Positions 21,612-30,335 of a DNA stretch of 64,000 nucleotides are shown here, one piece after another. The first letter of the stretch is position 1; each line of letters begins with the position of its first letter. The stretch spans positions 372,001 through 436,000 of the forward strand of contig BOYI01000001.1 of assembly GCA_019651435.1 (NCBI GenBank), in the 5' to 3' direction. This stretch comes from Pelagibacteraceae bacterium. GTDB taxonomy: Bacteria; Pseudomonadota; Alphaproteobacteria; HIMB59. Both the position numbers and the translations under genes were made by a program. The notes under the pieces are model-generated. The model was not told the DNA's origin and searched no databases. It saw only the letters and a program-made list of their open reading frames with translations.

Positions 21612-22974
21612 ATGTCATTAAATTTTAAACAATTAGAAAAAAAAGATTAAGTCAGGCGATATTGATACGGTTCTTGTGGCTTTATCAGATATGCAAGGAA
21701 GATTAGTGGGCAAAAGAGTTACAGGTAAAGCTTTTTTAGACTATGTTCACAAAGAAACTCATTTTTGTAATTACCTTTATACTGTTGATATGGACATGTT
21801 CACTGTGCCTGGGTTTAAATCTTCCTCTTGGGAGACGGGCTACGGAGACATGACCGTAATCCCCGATCATCAAACAATAAAAGAATTACCCTGGTTAGAA
21901 AAAACCGCATTAGTTTTAGGAGATGCCTTTGAGCATGATGGAAAAACTCCAGTGGCGCATTCTACAAGACAGGTTTTAAGAGAGGCTATAGCCAAAGCAA
22001 ATAAAATGGGATTTGAGCCAATGCTCGGATCGGAATTAGAATTTTTTCTCTTTAAACAAACTTATGAAGAAATTCATGCTAATCACTATAAAAATTTAAA
22101 AGAGACCTCTTGGTACATTGAAGACTACATGCTTTTTCAAACTTCAAAAGAAGAACCTTTTAATCAAGAGTTAAGAAATAATCTTTTAGCTGCAGGCATT
22201 TATGTAGAGTGTACCAAAGGTGAAGCGGCACCAGGCCAACAAGAAATTAACGTTGTCTTTACTGATGCGTTGAACATGGCAGATAATCATATTTTGATTA
22301 AGAACGCCGCAAAAGAAATTGCATTCAAACATAATCGAGCAGCTAGCTTTATGGCAAAATATAATAAAGAGGCTTGTGGTAGTTCATGTCATATTCACAA
22401 TTCTTTATTTGATAAAAAAACTAAAAAAAATACTTTTGCAGACTCTAAAGACAAATATGGAATGTCTAAAGTTTTTAAAAGTTACGTTGCGGGACAAATT
22501 TTATTCTTAAGAGATCTTTCTATTTTCTTAGCTCCAAATATTAATTCCTATAAACGCTTTCAAGAGGGTTCATTTGCACCAACGACAGCTGCTTGGGGTA
22601 TCGATAACAGAACAGCTGGTTTTCGCTTAGCCGGACATGGGGGGTCAATAAGAATTGAATGTCGAGTACCAGGTGCTGACGTTAATCCTTATTTGGCTTT
22701 TGCCGGTTTGATCCAAGCTGGTTTATATGGAATCGAAAATAAATTAGAGCTTGAAGACCCTTTAATGGGAAATATTTACCAAAACAAAAAAGCAAAAAGT
22801 GTCCCTGGTACTTTGAGGGAAGCTATTGATTTAGCTAAAAAATCTAAGTTACTCCCCAAGATTTTCCAACCTGATGTTTTGGAGCACTATATTCATGCTG
22901 CAGAATGGGAACAGTCTGAATATGATAAATCTGTAAACGATTGGGAACACCAACGTTACTTTGAACGAGGATAA
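21612..22974 (+). CDS. Glutamine-synthetase-like gamma-glutamyl ligase, PuuA/GmaS type (one frameshift)
   Basis: The ORF track begins at an internal ATG (21676). The natural start is ATG 21612 (MSLNFKQLEKK); restoring one A in the run at about 21643 joins it to KIKSGDIDTVLVALSDMQGRLVGKR, the typical opening of this group. The catalytic domain has GSELEFFLF, KGEAAPGQQEIN, CGSSCHIHNS, APTTAAWGIDNRTAGFRL and RIECRVPGADVNPYLA. Length (about 453) and architecture fit gamma-glutamylamine ligases (PuuA, IpuC, GmaS) better than biosynthetic GlnA. The enzyme would couple glutamate to an amine with ATP. Followed after 14 bases by an alcohol dehydrogenase. Confidence 0.87.
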
Positions 22975-22988
22975 AATAGGAGACTAAA

Positions 22989-24134
22989 ATGCAAAATATG
23001 AATTGGAATTACCCAACCACTGTCTGGTTTGGCCCTGATCGATCTCAGCAAATACAACAAGCTTGTGATGCTTTGGGTATAAAAAACCCTCTTATTGTGA
23101 CTGACCCAGGTCTGCTGCAAACTCCTATTATTGATGAAATTAATTCTAATCTTTCATCTAAAACAAATGTCTACTCTGATGTTCAAGGAAATCCTACTGG
23201 CTCAAATGTTACCAATGGAGTTAAGGTATTTTTAGAAGGTAATCATGACGGGGTTATTGCAATAGGTGGTGGTTCCGGAATGGATGCTGGTAAGGGAATT
23301 GCTTTTCTAGCTCATCAATCAAGACCATTATGGGACTTTGAAGATATTGGAGACTGGTGGACTCGAGCTGACTCTAATGTCATCAAACCTATTATTGCGA
23401 TTCCAACTACAGCAGGAACAGGTTCTGAAGTTGGAAGAGCAGGGGTTTTCTTGAATGAAGATAATCATAAAAAGAAAATTATTTTTCATCCAAAGATGTT
23501 ACCTCAAATTGCAATCTTAGATCCTTCTTTAACAATTAACCTACCAAAAGGAATTACAGCTGGAACAGGGATGGATGCACTAGCTCATTGCTTAGAAGCT
23601 TACTCATCTCCTTTTTATCATCCTATGGCAGAGGGTACGGCTTTAGAAGGTCTTCGTTTAGTGAAAGAAAATATTCAAGAGGTTTATCATAATGGAAAAA
23701 ATATTGAAGCTCGTGCACATATGCTTGTAGCATCAATGATGGGTGCGGCTGCTTTTCAAAAAGGACTAGGAGCTATTCATTCAATTACTCACCCAGTTAA
23801 TTCTCTTTATCATACTCACCATGGTACCACGAACGGAACAGTGATGCCTTTTGTCTTAAACTACAATCGAAGCACGATTGAAGATAAATTTGTGCGTTTA
23901 GCTAATTTCTTAGATATCAAAGGTGGTTTTGATGGAATAGTACAATGGGTTATTGATTTGAAAAAAGAAATGGAAATTCCTGAAACACTCAAAGATATGG
24001 GCGTTCAACCGGGAGATGAAGTCAAATTAGCACCGCTAGCGCAAGAAGACCCAAGCACAGGCGGCAATCCATTGGAGATGACTGAAGAGAAATTCCAGGA
24101 GCTAATTGCGAACTGTATTTCAGGTAAATATTAA
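22989..24134 (+). CDS. Iron-containing alcohol dehydrogenase
   Basis: An intact 381-residue group III (iron-dependent) alcohol dehydrogenase. NAD-binding GGGSGMDAGKGIAF lies near residues 95-108 and IPTTAGTGSEV near 138. The metal ligands fall in TGMDALAHCLEAY (Asp and His) and in GAIHSITHPVNSLYHTHHG (two further His). It interconverts an alcohol and an aldehyde with NAD(P). In the context of a gamma-glutamyl ligase, an aldehyde dehydrogenase and a TRAP transporter, an amino-alcohol pathway such as gamma-glutamyl-ethanolamide oxidation is plausible but unproven. The ribosome-binding site is ATAGGAG. Confidence 0.93.
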   Translation: MQNMNWNYPTTVWFGPDRSQQIQQACDALGIKNPLIVTDPGLLQTPIIDEINSNLSSKTNVYSDVQGNPTGSNVTNGVKVFLEGNHDGVIAIGGGSGMDAGKGIAFLAHQSRPLWDFEDIGDWWTRADSNVIKPIIAIPTTAGTGSEVGRAGVFLNEDNHKKKIIFHPKMLPQIAILDPSLTINLPKGITAGTGMDALAHCLEAYSSPFYHPMAEGTALEGLRLVKENIQEVYHNGKNIEARAHMLVASMMGAAAFQKGLGAIHSITHPVNSLYHTHHGTTNGTVMPFVLNYNRSTIEDKFVRLANFLDIKGGFDGIVQWVIDLKKEMEIPETLKDMGVQPGDEVKLAPLAQEDPSTGGNPLEMTEEKFQELIANCISGKY

Positions 24135-24137
24135 AAT

Positions 24138-24914
24138 TTATAATTTCAAAAACTGCTTGTGTGCTTTAGCAGATATGCTTGCTACCACATCGCCGTTAGA
24201 CTGAAAATTTAGTGATTTTCCATGCCAATCAGTAATTATTCCACCAGTTTCCTCAATAACATTTACTAAAGCTAAATAATCAAAGGGCTTCAGAAAAGAC
24301 TCTACTACAAACGGAATTCTTTTCTCAGCTAAAAGTCCATATTGAACACAGTCACCACCAAATGTGATGTATTGGGTTTTTTTTGCCAAGGATCTATATT
24401 TTTTATTTTTTGATGAGTCTTGATACGCAGTCATTCCCGATGTGCTAAAGAACAATTCTTTTAATGATTGATCTGAGGATACTTTTTTAAGTTTTTGATT
24501 ATTACAAAAAGCTCCATGGTTTTTAATCCCTATCCATCTTTTTTTTAATTGAGGGCAATTAATAATTCCAATAATTGGAGCTCCTTGATGACAAAGAGCT
24601 AAAAGCGTACCGTAATTTCCATTTCCATTAATAAAGTTTTTTGTTCCATCAATGGGATCGATAACCCATATAAATTCAGATCGAAGATTTTTATTTTGAT
24701 ATTCCTCACCATAAATTCCATGTTCAGGATATTTTTGACTAATTAGTTTTCTCAATGATCTCTCTACTTGCATATCAATTTTAGTAACTGGAGATCGGTC
24801 TATTTTAAAATTTACTTTTATTTTTGACGGGGTGTTTTGTTTGACTATTTTTTCTGAGACATTAATTAGTTTTTTGGCAAAATTTAAATAGGAATTTAAT
24901 TCACTCTTTCTCAT
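24138..24914 (-). CDS. hisN: Inositol-monophosphatase-family phosphatase, likely histidinol-phosphatase
   Basis: A 258-residue IMPase-fold phosphatase. Metal-binding motifs are visible in order: the aspartate motif in SPVTKIDMQVE, GEEYQ with the first acidic ligand, WVIDPIDGTKNFINGNGNYG (the signature DPIDGT), and PFDYLALVNVIEETGGIITDWHG with the last aspartate. The ENP-like GNYGTLLALCHQGAPIIGIINCP stretch resembles HisN-type histidinol phosphatases more than SuhB or CysQ. Histidine genes hisG and hisD are elsewhere in the window, consistent but not proof. Three bases separate its stop from the convergent alcohol dehydrogenase. Confidence 0.78.
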   Translation of the reverse strand: MRKSELNSYLNFAKKLINVSEKIVKQNTPSKIKVNFKIDRSPVTKIDMQVERSLRKLISQKYPEHGIYGEEYQNKNLRSEFIWVIDPIDGTKNFINGNGNYGTLLALCHQGAPIIGIINCPQLKKRWIGIKNHGAFCNNQKLKKVSSDQSLKELFFSTSGMTAYQDSSKNKKYRSLAKKTQYITFGGDCVQYGLLAEKRIPFVVESFLKPFDYLALVNVIEETGGIITDWHGKSLNFQSNGDVVASISAKAHKQFLKL

Positions 24915-24957
24915 TTTATTTGAATATATAGAAAAACATCATGACTACTATTTATAA

Positions 24958-25593
24958 TTAATGAATATTATTTGTTAATTTCTGAAAAATAAGTTCAAAA
25001 TTTTCTGAAGTTTGTGCACCATTAATTACTATTTGTTTATTAACTATAAAAGTTGGAACACTGTTAATGCCCATTTTTCTAGCCTGAATTTCTTCATTTG
25101 CTAAAGGCTCAATGTTTTCTTGATCGGATAAGTAATTTTTAAATTCATCTTCATCGATTGAGTGACTGACGGCTATACTTAGTAGAATATTAGGATTTCC
25201 AATATCCTCACCTCTGATGAAATAAGCCTCAAATAAATCATTTAAAACATCTTGTTGAATATTTTGTTTATAAGCTAGGGCTAGCAGACGATGAGAATTA
25301 AACGAATTTGGGGTAACCTCAATAGAGTCAAAATTAAAATCAATTCCCTCTTTTTTACCCTCTTCAAAAATATTGTCATAAATAGTTTTAGCTGCATCAG
25401 CACTTCCAAATTTTGAAACTAAATATTCTTGTCGATCCATGCCATCTGGTGGCATTCCAGGATTTAACTGAAAAGGTCTCCAAGTTTGTTTAATTTCAAG
25501 GTGAGAATGTTTTTCAATAGCTTTTTCAAGGCGTTTTTTTCCAATGTAACACCATGGGCACACAGTATCTGAGAAAATATCTAACTCTATCAT
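24958..25593 (-). CDS. DsbA-family oxidoreductase, FrnE-like
   Basis: A 211-residue thioredoxin-fold protein. It begins IELDIFSDTVCPWCYIGKKRLE, with a CPWC active site at about residues 12-15 and no signal peptide, so it acts in the cytoplasm. The FrnE signatures WRPFQLNPGMPPDGMDRQEYL, SFNSHRLLALAYKQ and a closing SVPTFIVNKQIVINGAQ are present. The family includes cytosolic disulfide isomerases and 2-hydroxychromene-2-carboxylate isomerase relatives. It lies 43 bases downstream of the hisN gene on the same strand orientation and is divergent from the GYD gene. Confidence 0.9.
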   Translation of the reverse strand: MIELDIFSDTVCPWCYIGKKRLEKAIEKHSHLEIKQTWRPFQLNPGMPPDGMDRQEYLVSKFGSADAAKTIYDNIFEEGKKEGIDFNFDSIEVTPNSFNSHRLLALAYKQNIQQDVLNDLFEAYFIRGEDIGNPNILLSIAVSHSIDEDEFKNYLSDQENIEPLANEEIQARKMGINSVPTFIVNKQIVINGAQTSENFELIFQKLTNNIH

Positions 25594-25639
25594 TTTGCAA
25601 ATTATAACAGTGATGTCATAAAATCATAATAAATACCAA

Positions 25640-25674
25640 TATAATGTCTTATAATGACTTTGGAGGTATAAGGT
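25640..25674 (+). promoter_or_regulatory. Probable -10 region and ribosome-binding site for the GYD gene
   Basis: The divergent spacer between the FrnE-like and GYD genes holds two overlapping TATAATG elements about 25-35 bases before the start, then GGAGG nine bases ahead of the ATG at 25675. No clear -35 box was found. Confidence 0.45.
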
Positions 25675-26001
25675 ATGAAAAAATTTTTTGTATTAGCAAG
25701 ATACACACCGGATTTTTTTGAAGCTTTAATAAAAGATCCAAGTTCAGATAGAAGAGAACACACTCGTAGATTGGTTGAGATAGCAGGAAGTAAAATGCTT
25801 GATTACTCTCTTACTAGAGGTGAGTTTGATTTTGTTGTAGTACAAGAGGCACCTGACTTTGAAACTCTTGCGGCAATAAAAATTGCTGTAGAGTCAACAG
25901 GTATGGTAACAGATTTTATAATTTTGGAGGATATTGACTTGAATGCTATAGCAAGTAAGTCCAGCAAAATTTTAGAGTCCTTTAAGGCACCAGGAGAATA
26001 A
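25675..26001 (+). CDS. GYD domain protein
   Basis: A 108-residue protein with the GYD-family dimeric alpha/beta pattern. It has ARYTPDFFEALIKD, a helix with RRLVEIAGSKMLDYSLTRGEFDFVVVQEAPDFETLAAIKIAVESTG, and a final strand TDFIILEDID. The usual GxYD element appears as RGEFDFVV. The family's function is unknown; members are small soluble oligomers. The following membrane-protein gene starts three bases after its stop, so the two are coupled and may work together. Confidence 0.8.
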   Translation: MKKFFVLARYTPDFFEALIKDPSSDRREHTRRLVEIAGSKMLDYSLTRGEFDFVVVQEAPDFETLAAIKIAVESTGMVTDFIILEDIDLNAIASKSSKILESFKAPGE

Positions 26002-26003
26002 AA

Positions 26004-26411
26004 ATGATTGAAAATTTTAATGGAATTTTTTATTTAATTATTTTTTTAGTTATATTGGCAATGAATACTTTTTATGGTTTCAATTGCCTATTCAATACTC
26101 AAAAATTTTTAGAAAAATATGAAGTTGATATATCTGCTTCTTTCTTTTGTCGTTTTGCAGGAGGAGTGATAATGGGAGCGGTATTAATGCAACTATATAT
26201 TCTTTTTAGAGGAACAGAAGCCACTTGGGCATTTTTCAATTTCATGTTCATCATGATGACCTTAATTGCAGGAGCTTCCTTCTATGGATTTGAAATAGAT
26301 AAGCTTGGATTAACGAAGGGATCTAGTAGAGAGGGTTATATATCTACTGGTGTATTAGCAATTCTTTGGGCTATTCTTTGTTTTGGTCTGGCGGATAAAA
26401 TTTATATTTAA
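26004..26411 (+). CDS. Small four-helix membrane protein of unknown function
   Basis: A 135-residue protein with four predicted membrane helices: the N-terminal IFYLIIFLVILAMNTFYGF, a short one at FAGGVIMGAVLMQLYILF, one at FNFMFIMMTLIAGASFYGFEI, and a C-terminal ILAILWAILCFGL-like helix. Charges are concentrated in the loops. I do not recognise a family. It directly follows the GYD gene, and its stop shares TTAA (26408-26411) with the convergent BASS transporter gene. Confidence 0.7.
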   Translation: MIENFNGIFYLIIFLVILAMNTFYGFNCLFNTQKFLEKYEVDISASFFCRFAGGVIMGAVLMQLYILFRGTEATWAFFNFMFIMMTLIAGASFYGFEIDKLGLTKGSSREGYISTGVLAILWAILCFGLADKIYI

Positions 26412-27257
26412 CGGTTTTTGATAAAATAAATAAATATCAAAGAGGTTAAATACATAATTAAACTATATGTGGCGGCGGGTATAATATAAAGCCCGCCCCC
26501 AAAAACTGTAGTTCCTACAAAGATGGCAAGAGTTCCATTTTGTAACCCACATTCAATTGCGATTGCTTTTTTTTGAGAAATTCCCGTTCCAAAAAATCCC
26601 GACCAATAAAATGCAATTAACATCATTAAAATATTCAAAGTAAGGACCACTAGACCTGTTTGCGCAAAATAGCTAACTACATTTTCTCTTTCAGCTAAAA
26701 TGGCACCCAGTAGGACTAAAACAAATAACAGTGTTGAGATAAATCTAGCAGATTTTTCTATTTTCAAGGTTAGACTATTTAAAAAAGACCTCACTCCCAT
26801 TCCCAAAAGAACAGGTAGAGTTACTATTAAAAACATACTCAATGCTATACCTGTAAGAGAAATAGACTCTGGTAAACTAGAGTCTCCAATCAATCCAATT
26901 GATATAGCAAGAACGATTGGACACACTTACCGCACTCAATAAACTCATTACCGCAGTCAGAGATACAGAAAGCGCAACATCTCCTTTTGCAAAAAATGTT
27001 AATATATTAGATGTAACACCACCTGGTGCTGCTGCTATTAGCATTACCCCAATTGCAATTTCAATGGGTAGGGGCCAAATGATTACCAATACCAAACCAA
27101 CTATTGGAAGAAAAATAAGTTGACTAACAAGTCCAACTAGGAAATTTTTTGGTTTTTTAAATACATTTGAAAAATCAGAAATTGATAAGCCCAGACCTAA
27201 GGTAAACATAATAAAGGCTAGAGCTAGAGGTAGAATCACATCAGTTACAAAATTCAT
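26408..27257 (-). CDS. Bile acid:sodium symporter (BASS) family transporter (one frameshift)
   Basis: Two overlapping ORFs form one BASS-family carrier of about 282 residues. The N-terminal piece has ILPLALAFIMFTLGLGLSISDF and the family element IAAAPGGVTSNILTFFAKGDVALS. The C-terminal piece starts near CPIVLAISIGL and carries AIAIECGLQNGTLAIFVG, equivalent to the second conserved crossover region. About nine helices in total. The break at about 26927 needs one base and is probably a sequencing error. The family imports organic anions with sodium (bile acids, pyruvate, pantoate and others); the substrate is not evident here. It lies just downstream of the HIBADH-like gene on the same strand. 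Confidence 0.88.
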
Positions 27258-27287
27258 AACAAAACCTTAACAAATATTTCCAATATT

Positions 27288-28225
27288 TTATATTTCATAT
27301 CCTTTGACTTTTTCCTCATCATCTACTAATTCCTCCGGAAACCCAGGAGCCCTAAAGTCAGTTTCATATTTATCTTCAAGCCTTTTTACTACCATTGAGG
27401 ACCAAGCACGACTGCCATACTTCTCTTTTGCGTCTTTAATAATACTTAGAACAAGAGGAGAGATCTCTAAATCAATATCAAGTTTTTCTGCTAAACTCTC
27501 AAAAAGCCCAACATCCTTCTCAACTAAATCCATAGTAAAATTAATATTATAAGATCCATTTAAAATTACCTGACTCTCTGTTTCATGTACAAAAGAGTTT
27601 CCTGATGATGCAGCTATACCCTTAAAGGCTTTATTGAGGTCTAGTCCTGATTTTTGGCTATTGTCCAAGCCTCTCCCAAAGATACAAGATGAACTGTTGC
27701 TAAATAATTAGTAATGACTTTAAGGATAGATGCAGAACCAAAATCACCAACATGAAGAATTCTTCTTCCAAGACAGCTTAAAACAGGAAGTGCTTTTTCA
27801 AAACCCTCCCTTTTTCCACCAACAAATATAGAGATATTTCCCGTAGCTGCACGATGACAACCACCACTCACTGGTGCTTCAAGTGCAATTGCTTTTACTT
27901 TCTATAAGTAAAGCATGTTTTTTAGTTGATCTTCATCAGTTGTGCTCATCTCCATCCAAATTTGATTTTCTTTAATGTATGCTGCAATGCCTTTTGAGGA
28001 CTCAATTACTTCATTACATGCTTCAGGTGATGGTAGACATGTTATTAGAATATCATTGTTGGATACTAACTGCTCGATCGATGATGCAACCTTTGTACCT
28101 TTGTTTTTAAATTGATTTAATACTTCATTGTCTTTGTCAAAGACCGTTAAATCAAAATTATTATTAAATAAATTGCTTGCTAGTTTGCCGCCAACATTAC
28201 CTAAACCAATGAAACCAATTCTCAT
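27288..28225 (-). CDS. 3-hydroxyisobutyrate-dehydrogenase-family oxidoreductase (two or more frameshifts)
   Basis: Three ORF pieces make one beta-hydroxyacid dehydrogenase of about 312 residues. The start ATG at 28225 follows GAGGGG and gives MRIGFIGLGNVGGKLASNL (NAD(P)-binding glycine motif). The middle contains the substrate-binding VSGGCHRAATGNISIFVGG, and the catalytic lysine is in SASILKVITNYL. The third piece holds the all-alpha C-terminal domain and a roughly 25-residue tail with GFPEELVDDEEK that is longer than usual. Frame breaks lie near 27640-27670 and 27870-27905. The family oxidises 3-hydroxyacids (hydroxyisobutyrate, threonate, tartronate semialdehyde). Substrate unresolved. Confidence 0.85.
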
Positions 28226-28309
28226 AATTAACCCCTCATCAAAATTAACCAAATTATTTTAATCCTATTTTTTAATATAAATAACTATGATTTTTAATAA
28301 GATTAAGTG

Positions 28310-28777
28310 ATGTCAATTTATTTAAGAACTGAACCAATTATTTCAGACTGGACAGACTACAATGGGCACATGAATCTGGCTTTTTATATTCACTTATTTG
28401 ATCAAGGTTGGGATGTTTTATTAGACAGATTTGAAATGGGTGGGGAGTCTGCCAAAATACAAAAAAGATCTACTTTTGCCGTTGAGTCTCATACAAAGTA
28501 TATCAAAGAGGTCAAAGAGGGAGATTTAGTTGATATCAATCTTTTATTTCTTGATCGAGACAAAAAACGATTTGTTTACCAACTTGAGATAGTCAATAAA
28601 AATGGTGATTATAGGGCAGCTACAACTGAGGTCTGCTCAGTCTATGTTAACCTTGATATTAGAAGAGTAACTGAAATTGAACCTCATAAATTAAAATTAG
28701 TCGATGACTTTATTGAGGAAAATAAAAATAACTTTACCCCTATAGAATTTTATTTAAACGATAAATTAAAAAAATAA
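28310..28777 (+). CDS. Hotdog-fold thioesterase (4HBT superfamily)
   Basis: A 155-residue thioesterase-like protein. Its opening ISDWTDYNGHMNLAFYIHLFDQGWDVLL contains the DYNGHMN motif, where the family's catalytic acid and substrate helix lie. The rest alternates strands typical of a hotdog domain (ESHTKYIKEVKEGD, FVYQLEIVN). Several carnitine-catabolic clusters encode this kind of thioesterase, with a related beta-hydroxyacid-type dehydrogenase, but no other carnitine genes are present here. I start at the ATG 28310; the track uses the GTG one codon earlier. The next gene starts four bases downstream. Confidence 0.8.
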   Translation: MSIYLRTEPIISDWTDYNGHMNLAFYIHLFDQGWDVLLDRFEMGGESAKIQKRSTFAVESHTKYIKEVKEGDLVDINLLFLDRDKKRFVYQLEIVNKNGDYRAATTEVCSVYVNLDIRRVTEIEPHKLKLVDDFIEENKNNFTPIEFYLNDKLKK

Positions 28778-28780
28778 ATA

Positions 28781-29509
28781 ATGATTTCTGATTATAGACA
28801 GGAATGTGAAGATCTAGCAGCCGCATTTCAATGGACAGCTAAAATAAACATGCATGAAGCAGTAGCTAACCATTTTAGTTTAGCTGTCGGAGACGGCACT
28901 TCTTTTTTGATAAATCCAAATCAAAAACACTTTAGTTTAATTACAGCTTCCGACATTTTACTTTTAAAGACAGACGAAGATCCCTTTAAATTACAAAATG
29001 CCCCAGATCCAACTGCTTGGGGTTTGCATAGCTCTCTTCATAAATTCGTACCCCATGCAAAATGTGTAATACATGTTCATTCTATTTATTCAACTGTGCT
29101 TGCTTCTTTAAAAGATAGTTATTTAAAACCAATTGATCAAAATACAGCCTTATTTTTTAATCGCATGATTGTAGATGAGAATTTTGGTGGCCTAGCTTTT
29201 GAAGAAGAAGGTGAAAGATGCTCCAAATTGTTTTCAGATCCTAAAATTAAAGTCATGGTGATGGGTAATCATGGCTTATTAGTGTTGGGTGATAATATTC
29301 CTGATGCTTTTAATAGAATGTATTATTTTGAACGTGCTGCTGAAACATACATAAAAGCACTTCAAACAAATCAAGAACTTAGAATATTATCTAATGCTAT
29401 AGCTGAAAAAACTGCATCCGAATTAGAGGAGTATCCCAGTCAAGCTGAGTCTCATTTTAGAGATATAAAAGAAATATTAATTAAAGAGGGTAGTAACTTT
29501 AAAAATTAA
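28781..29509 (+). CDS. Class II aldolase/adducin domain protein
   Basis: A 242-residue AraD-like protein. It has an N-terminal helix with AAAFQWTAKINMHEAVANHFSLAV, ITASDILLL, the zinc-binding HVHS motif in CVIHVHSIYSTVLAS, and the third ligand region VMVMGNHGLLVLGD, followed by a helical tail. The canonical N-terminal GN.S motif is ANHFSLAV here. Members catalyse retro-aldol cleavage, epimerisation or decarboxylation of small hydroxy-acids or sugars. It is cotranscribed with the thioesterase and divergent from the HIBADH-like gene, which suggests a small-acid catabolic locus. Confidence 0.87.
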   Translation: MISDYRQECEDLAAAFQWTAKINMHEAVANHFSLAVGDGTSFLINPNQKHFSLITASDILLLKTDEDPFKLQNAPDPTAWGLHSSLHKFVPHAKCVIHVHSIYSTVLASLKDSYLKPIDQNTALFFNRMIVDENFGGLAFEEEGERCSKLFSDPKIKVMVMGNHGLLVLGDNIPDAFNRMYYFERAAETYIKALQTNQELRILSNAIAEKTASELEEYPSQAESHFRDIKEILIKEGSNFKN

Positions 29510-29577
29510 ACTCAAAAAAATTTAAAAAAATTATTCACATTTTATAAACAGAAAAATTTTTTTACCTTTAGTTTTTA

Positions 29578-29720
29578 TTGTTTGTAATTTTAAAGTATTT
29601 TAATATTAAAAATGTAGAGGGGAGGAAACTTCCCAAAACAAAGAAGAGGGCCAGACTTGTAGAGGCTAGGAAGAAGGAAACTGAAACTTAGTCGAGACAG
29701 TCTAGGCTCTTTTCCTTTTT
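29578..29720 (+). ncRNA. Candidate structured small RNA (or bidirectional terminator)
   Basis: The spacer between convergent genes holds a promoter-like pair, TTGTTT (29578) and TAATAT (29601), 17 bases apart. Downstream is an unusually purine-rich, GC-richer segment. A hairpin GGGAGG-AAA-CTTCCC spans 29620-29634. A 14-pair stem joins 29644-29657 (AAGAGGGCCAGACT) to 29699-29713 (AGTCTAGGCTCTTTT, one bulged A) around a 41-base loop, followed by CCTTTTTTT. The pairing is seen directly; transcription is inferred. The long stem overlaps the end of the convergent methyltransferase gene, so a two-way terminator is the main alternative. I could not match it to tmRNA, SRP RNA, RNase P or a riboswitch. 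Confidence 0.45.
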
Positions 29721-30328
29721 TTGCTCAATAAAACTATTCTTATTTTCACTTTAGTTCCAAAATCTTTGTTCTTTGGTAAATAGTTAACAGGTTTTGATTT
29801 ATAAATTATTTCAAATTTATCGTCATTTAATTTTAAGAACTCGTCAAAATTAAATTTCCTCCAAATATCAACCCTATGTGTAAAAATAAAATATCCTTTA
29901 TTCTTTAAATAATTATATACACGTTTAAAAAGTAATTGATAATTAGCACAATAAGTCATCCCACCTATTAGACTGACAACATTGTAATTGTCATCTGATT
30001 TAATATTTTTCTCGAAGCTTGATAGGTATAAATTTCTATAAAGACCTTTTTGTAGTGAGATATTCATAATTTTTTTTGAAATATCAGTTCCATCACAAAT
30101 AATAGTAGGAAAAATTTTTCTTATTTCTTGAGCGAAAAGTCCTGTTCCACAAGCTAAATCTAGGAGGTATTTAGGCTTATTTTCTAAATATTTTTTTAAA
30201 ATTAATGCAGCCTGTCTAGGCGCTTTATAATTCCATTGATTAAGAGATTTGTCATAAGTATTGGACCATTCATCATAAAAATTTCTAATTTCTTTGCTAT
30301 TACCAATACCTTTTAGTAATTTCCCCAT
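29702..30328 (-). CDS. SAM-dependent class I methyltransferase
   Basis: A 208-residue methyltransferase. An N-terminal IRNFYDEWSNTYDKSLNQWNYKAP segment is followed by the SAM-binding motif I LLDLACGTGLFAQEI at about residues 54-68. An acidic residue follows in DGTDIS, then VVSLIGGMTYCAN as motif IV/V, and the terminal strands FIFTHRV. The opening resembles the WBSCR27/UbiE-like small-molecule methyltransferases. The substrate is unknown. Its stop lies inside the candidate RNA stem, and it follows the gene-dense DUF1185-LLM-ALDH operon on the same strand by seven bases, so it may belong to that unit. Confidence 0.87.
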   Translation of the reverse strand: MGKLLKGIGNSKEIRNFYDEWSNTYDKSLNQWNYKAPRQAALILKKYLENKPKYLLDLACGTGLFAQEIRKIFPTIICDGTDISKKIMNISLQKGLYRNLYLSSFEKNIKSDDNYNVVSLIGGMTYCANYQLLFKRVYNYLKNKGYFIFTHRVDIWRKFNFDEFLKLNDDKFEIIYKSKPVNYLPKNKDFGTKVKIRIVLLSKKRKRA

Positions 30329-30335
30329 ATAAATT

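Noticed and set aside
29578-29720. Assigning the 29.6 kb RNA candidate to RNase P, SRP RNA or 6S RNA
   Set aside because: The GGAAA and purine-rich stretches resemble pieces of RNase P, but the required ordered motifs and the SRP tetraloop region are missing.
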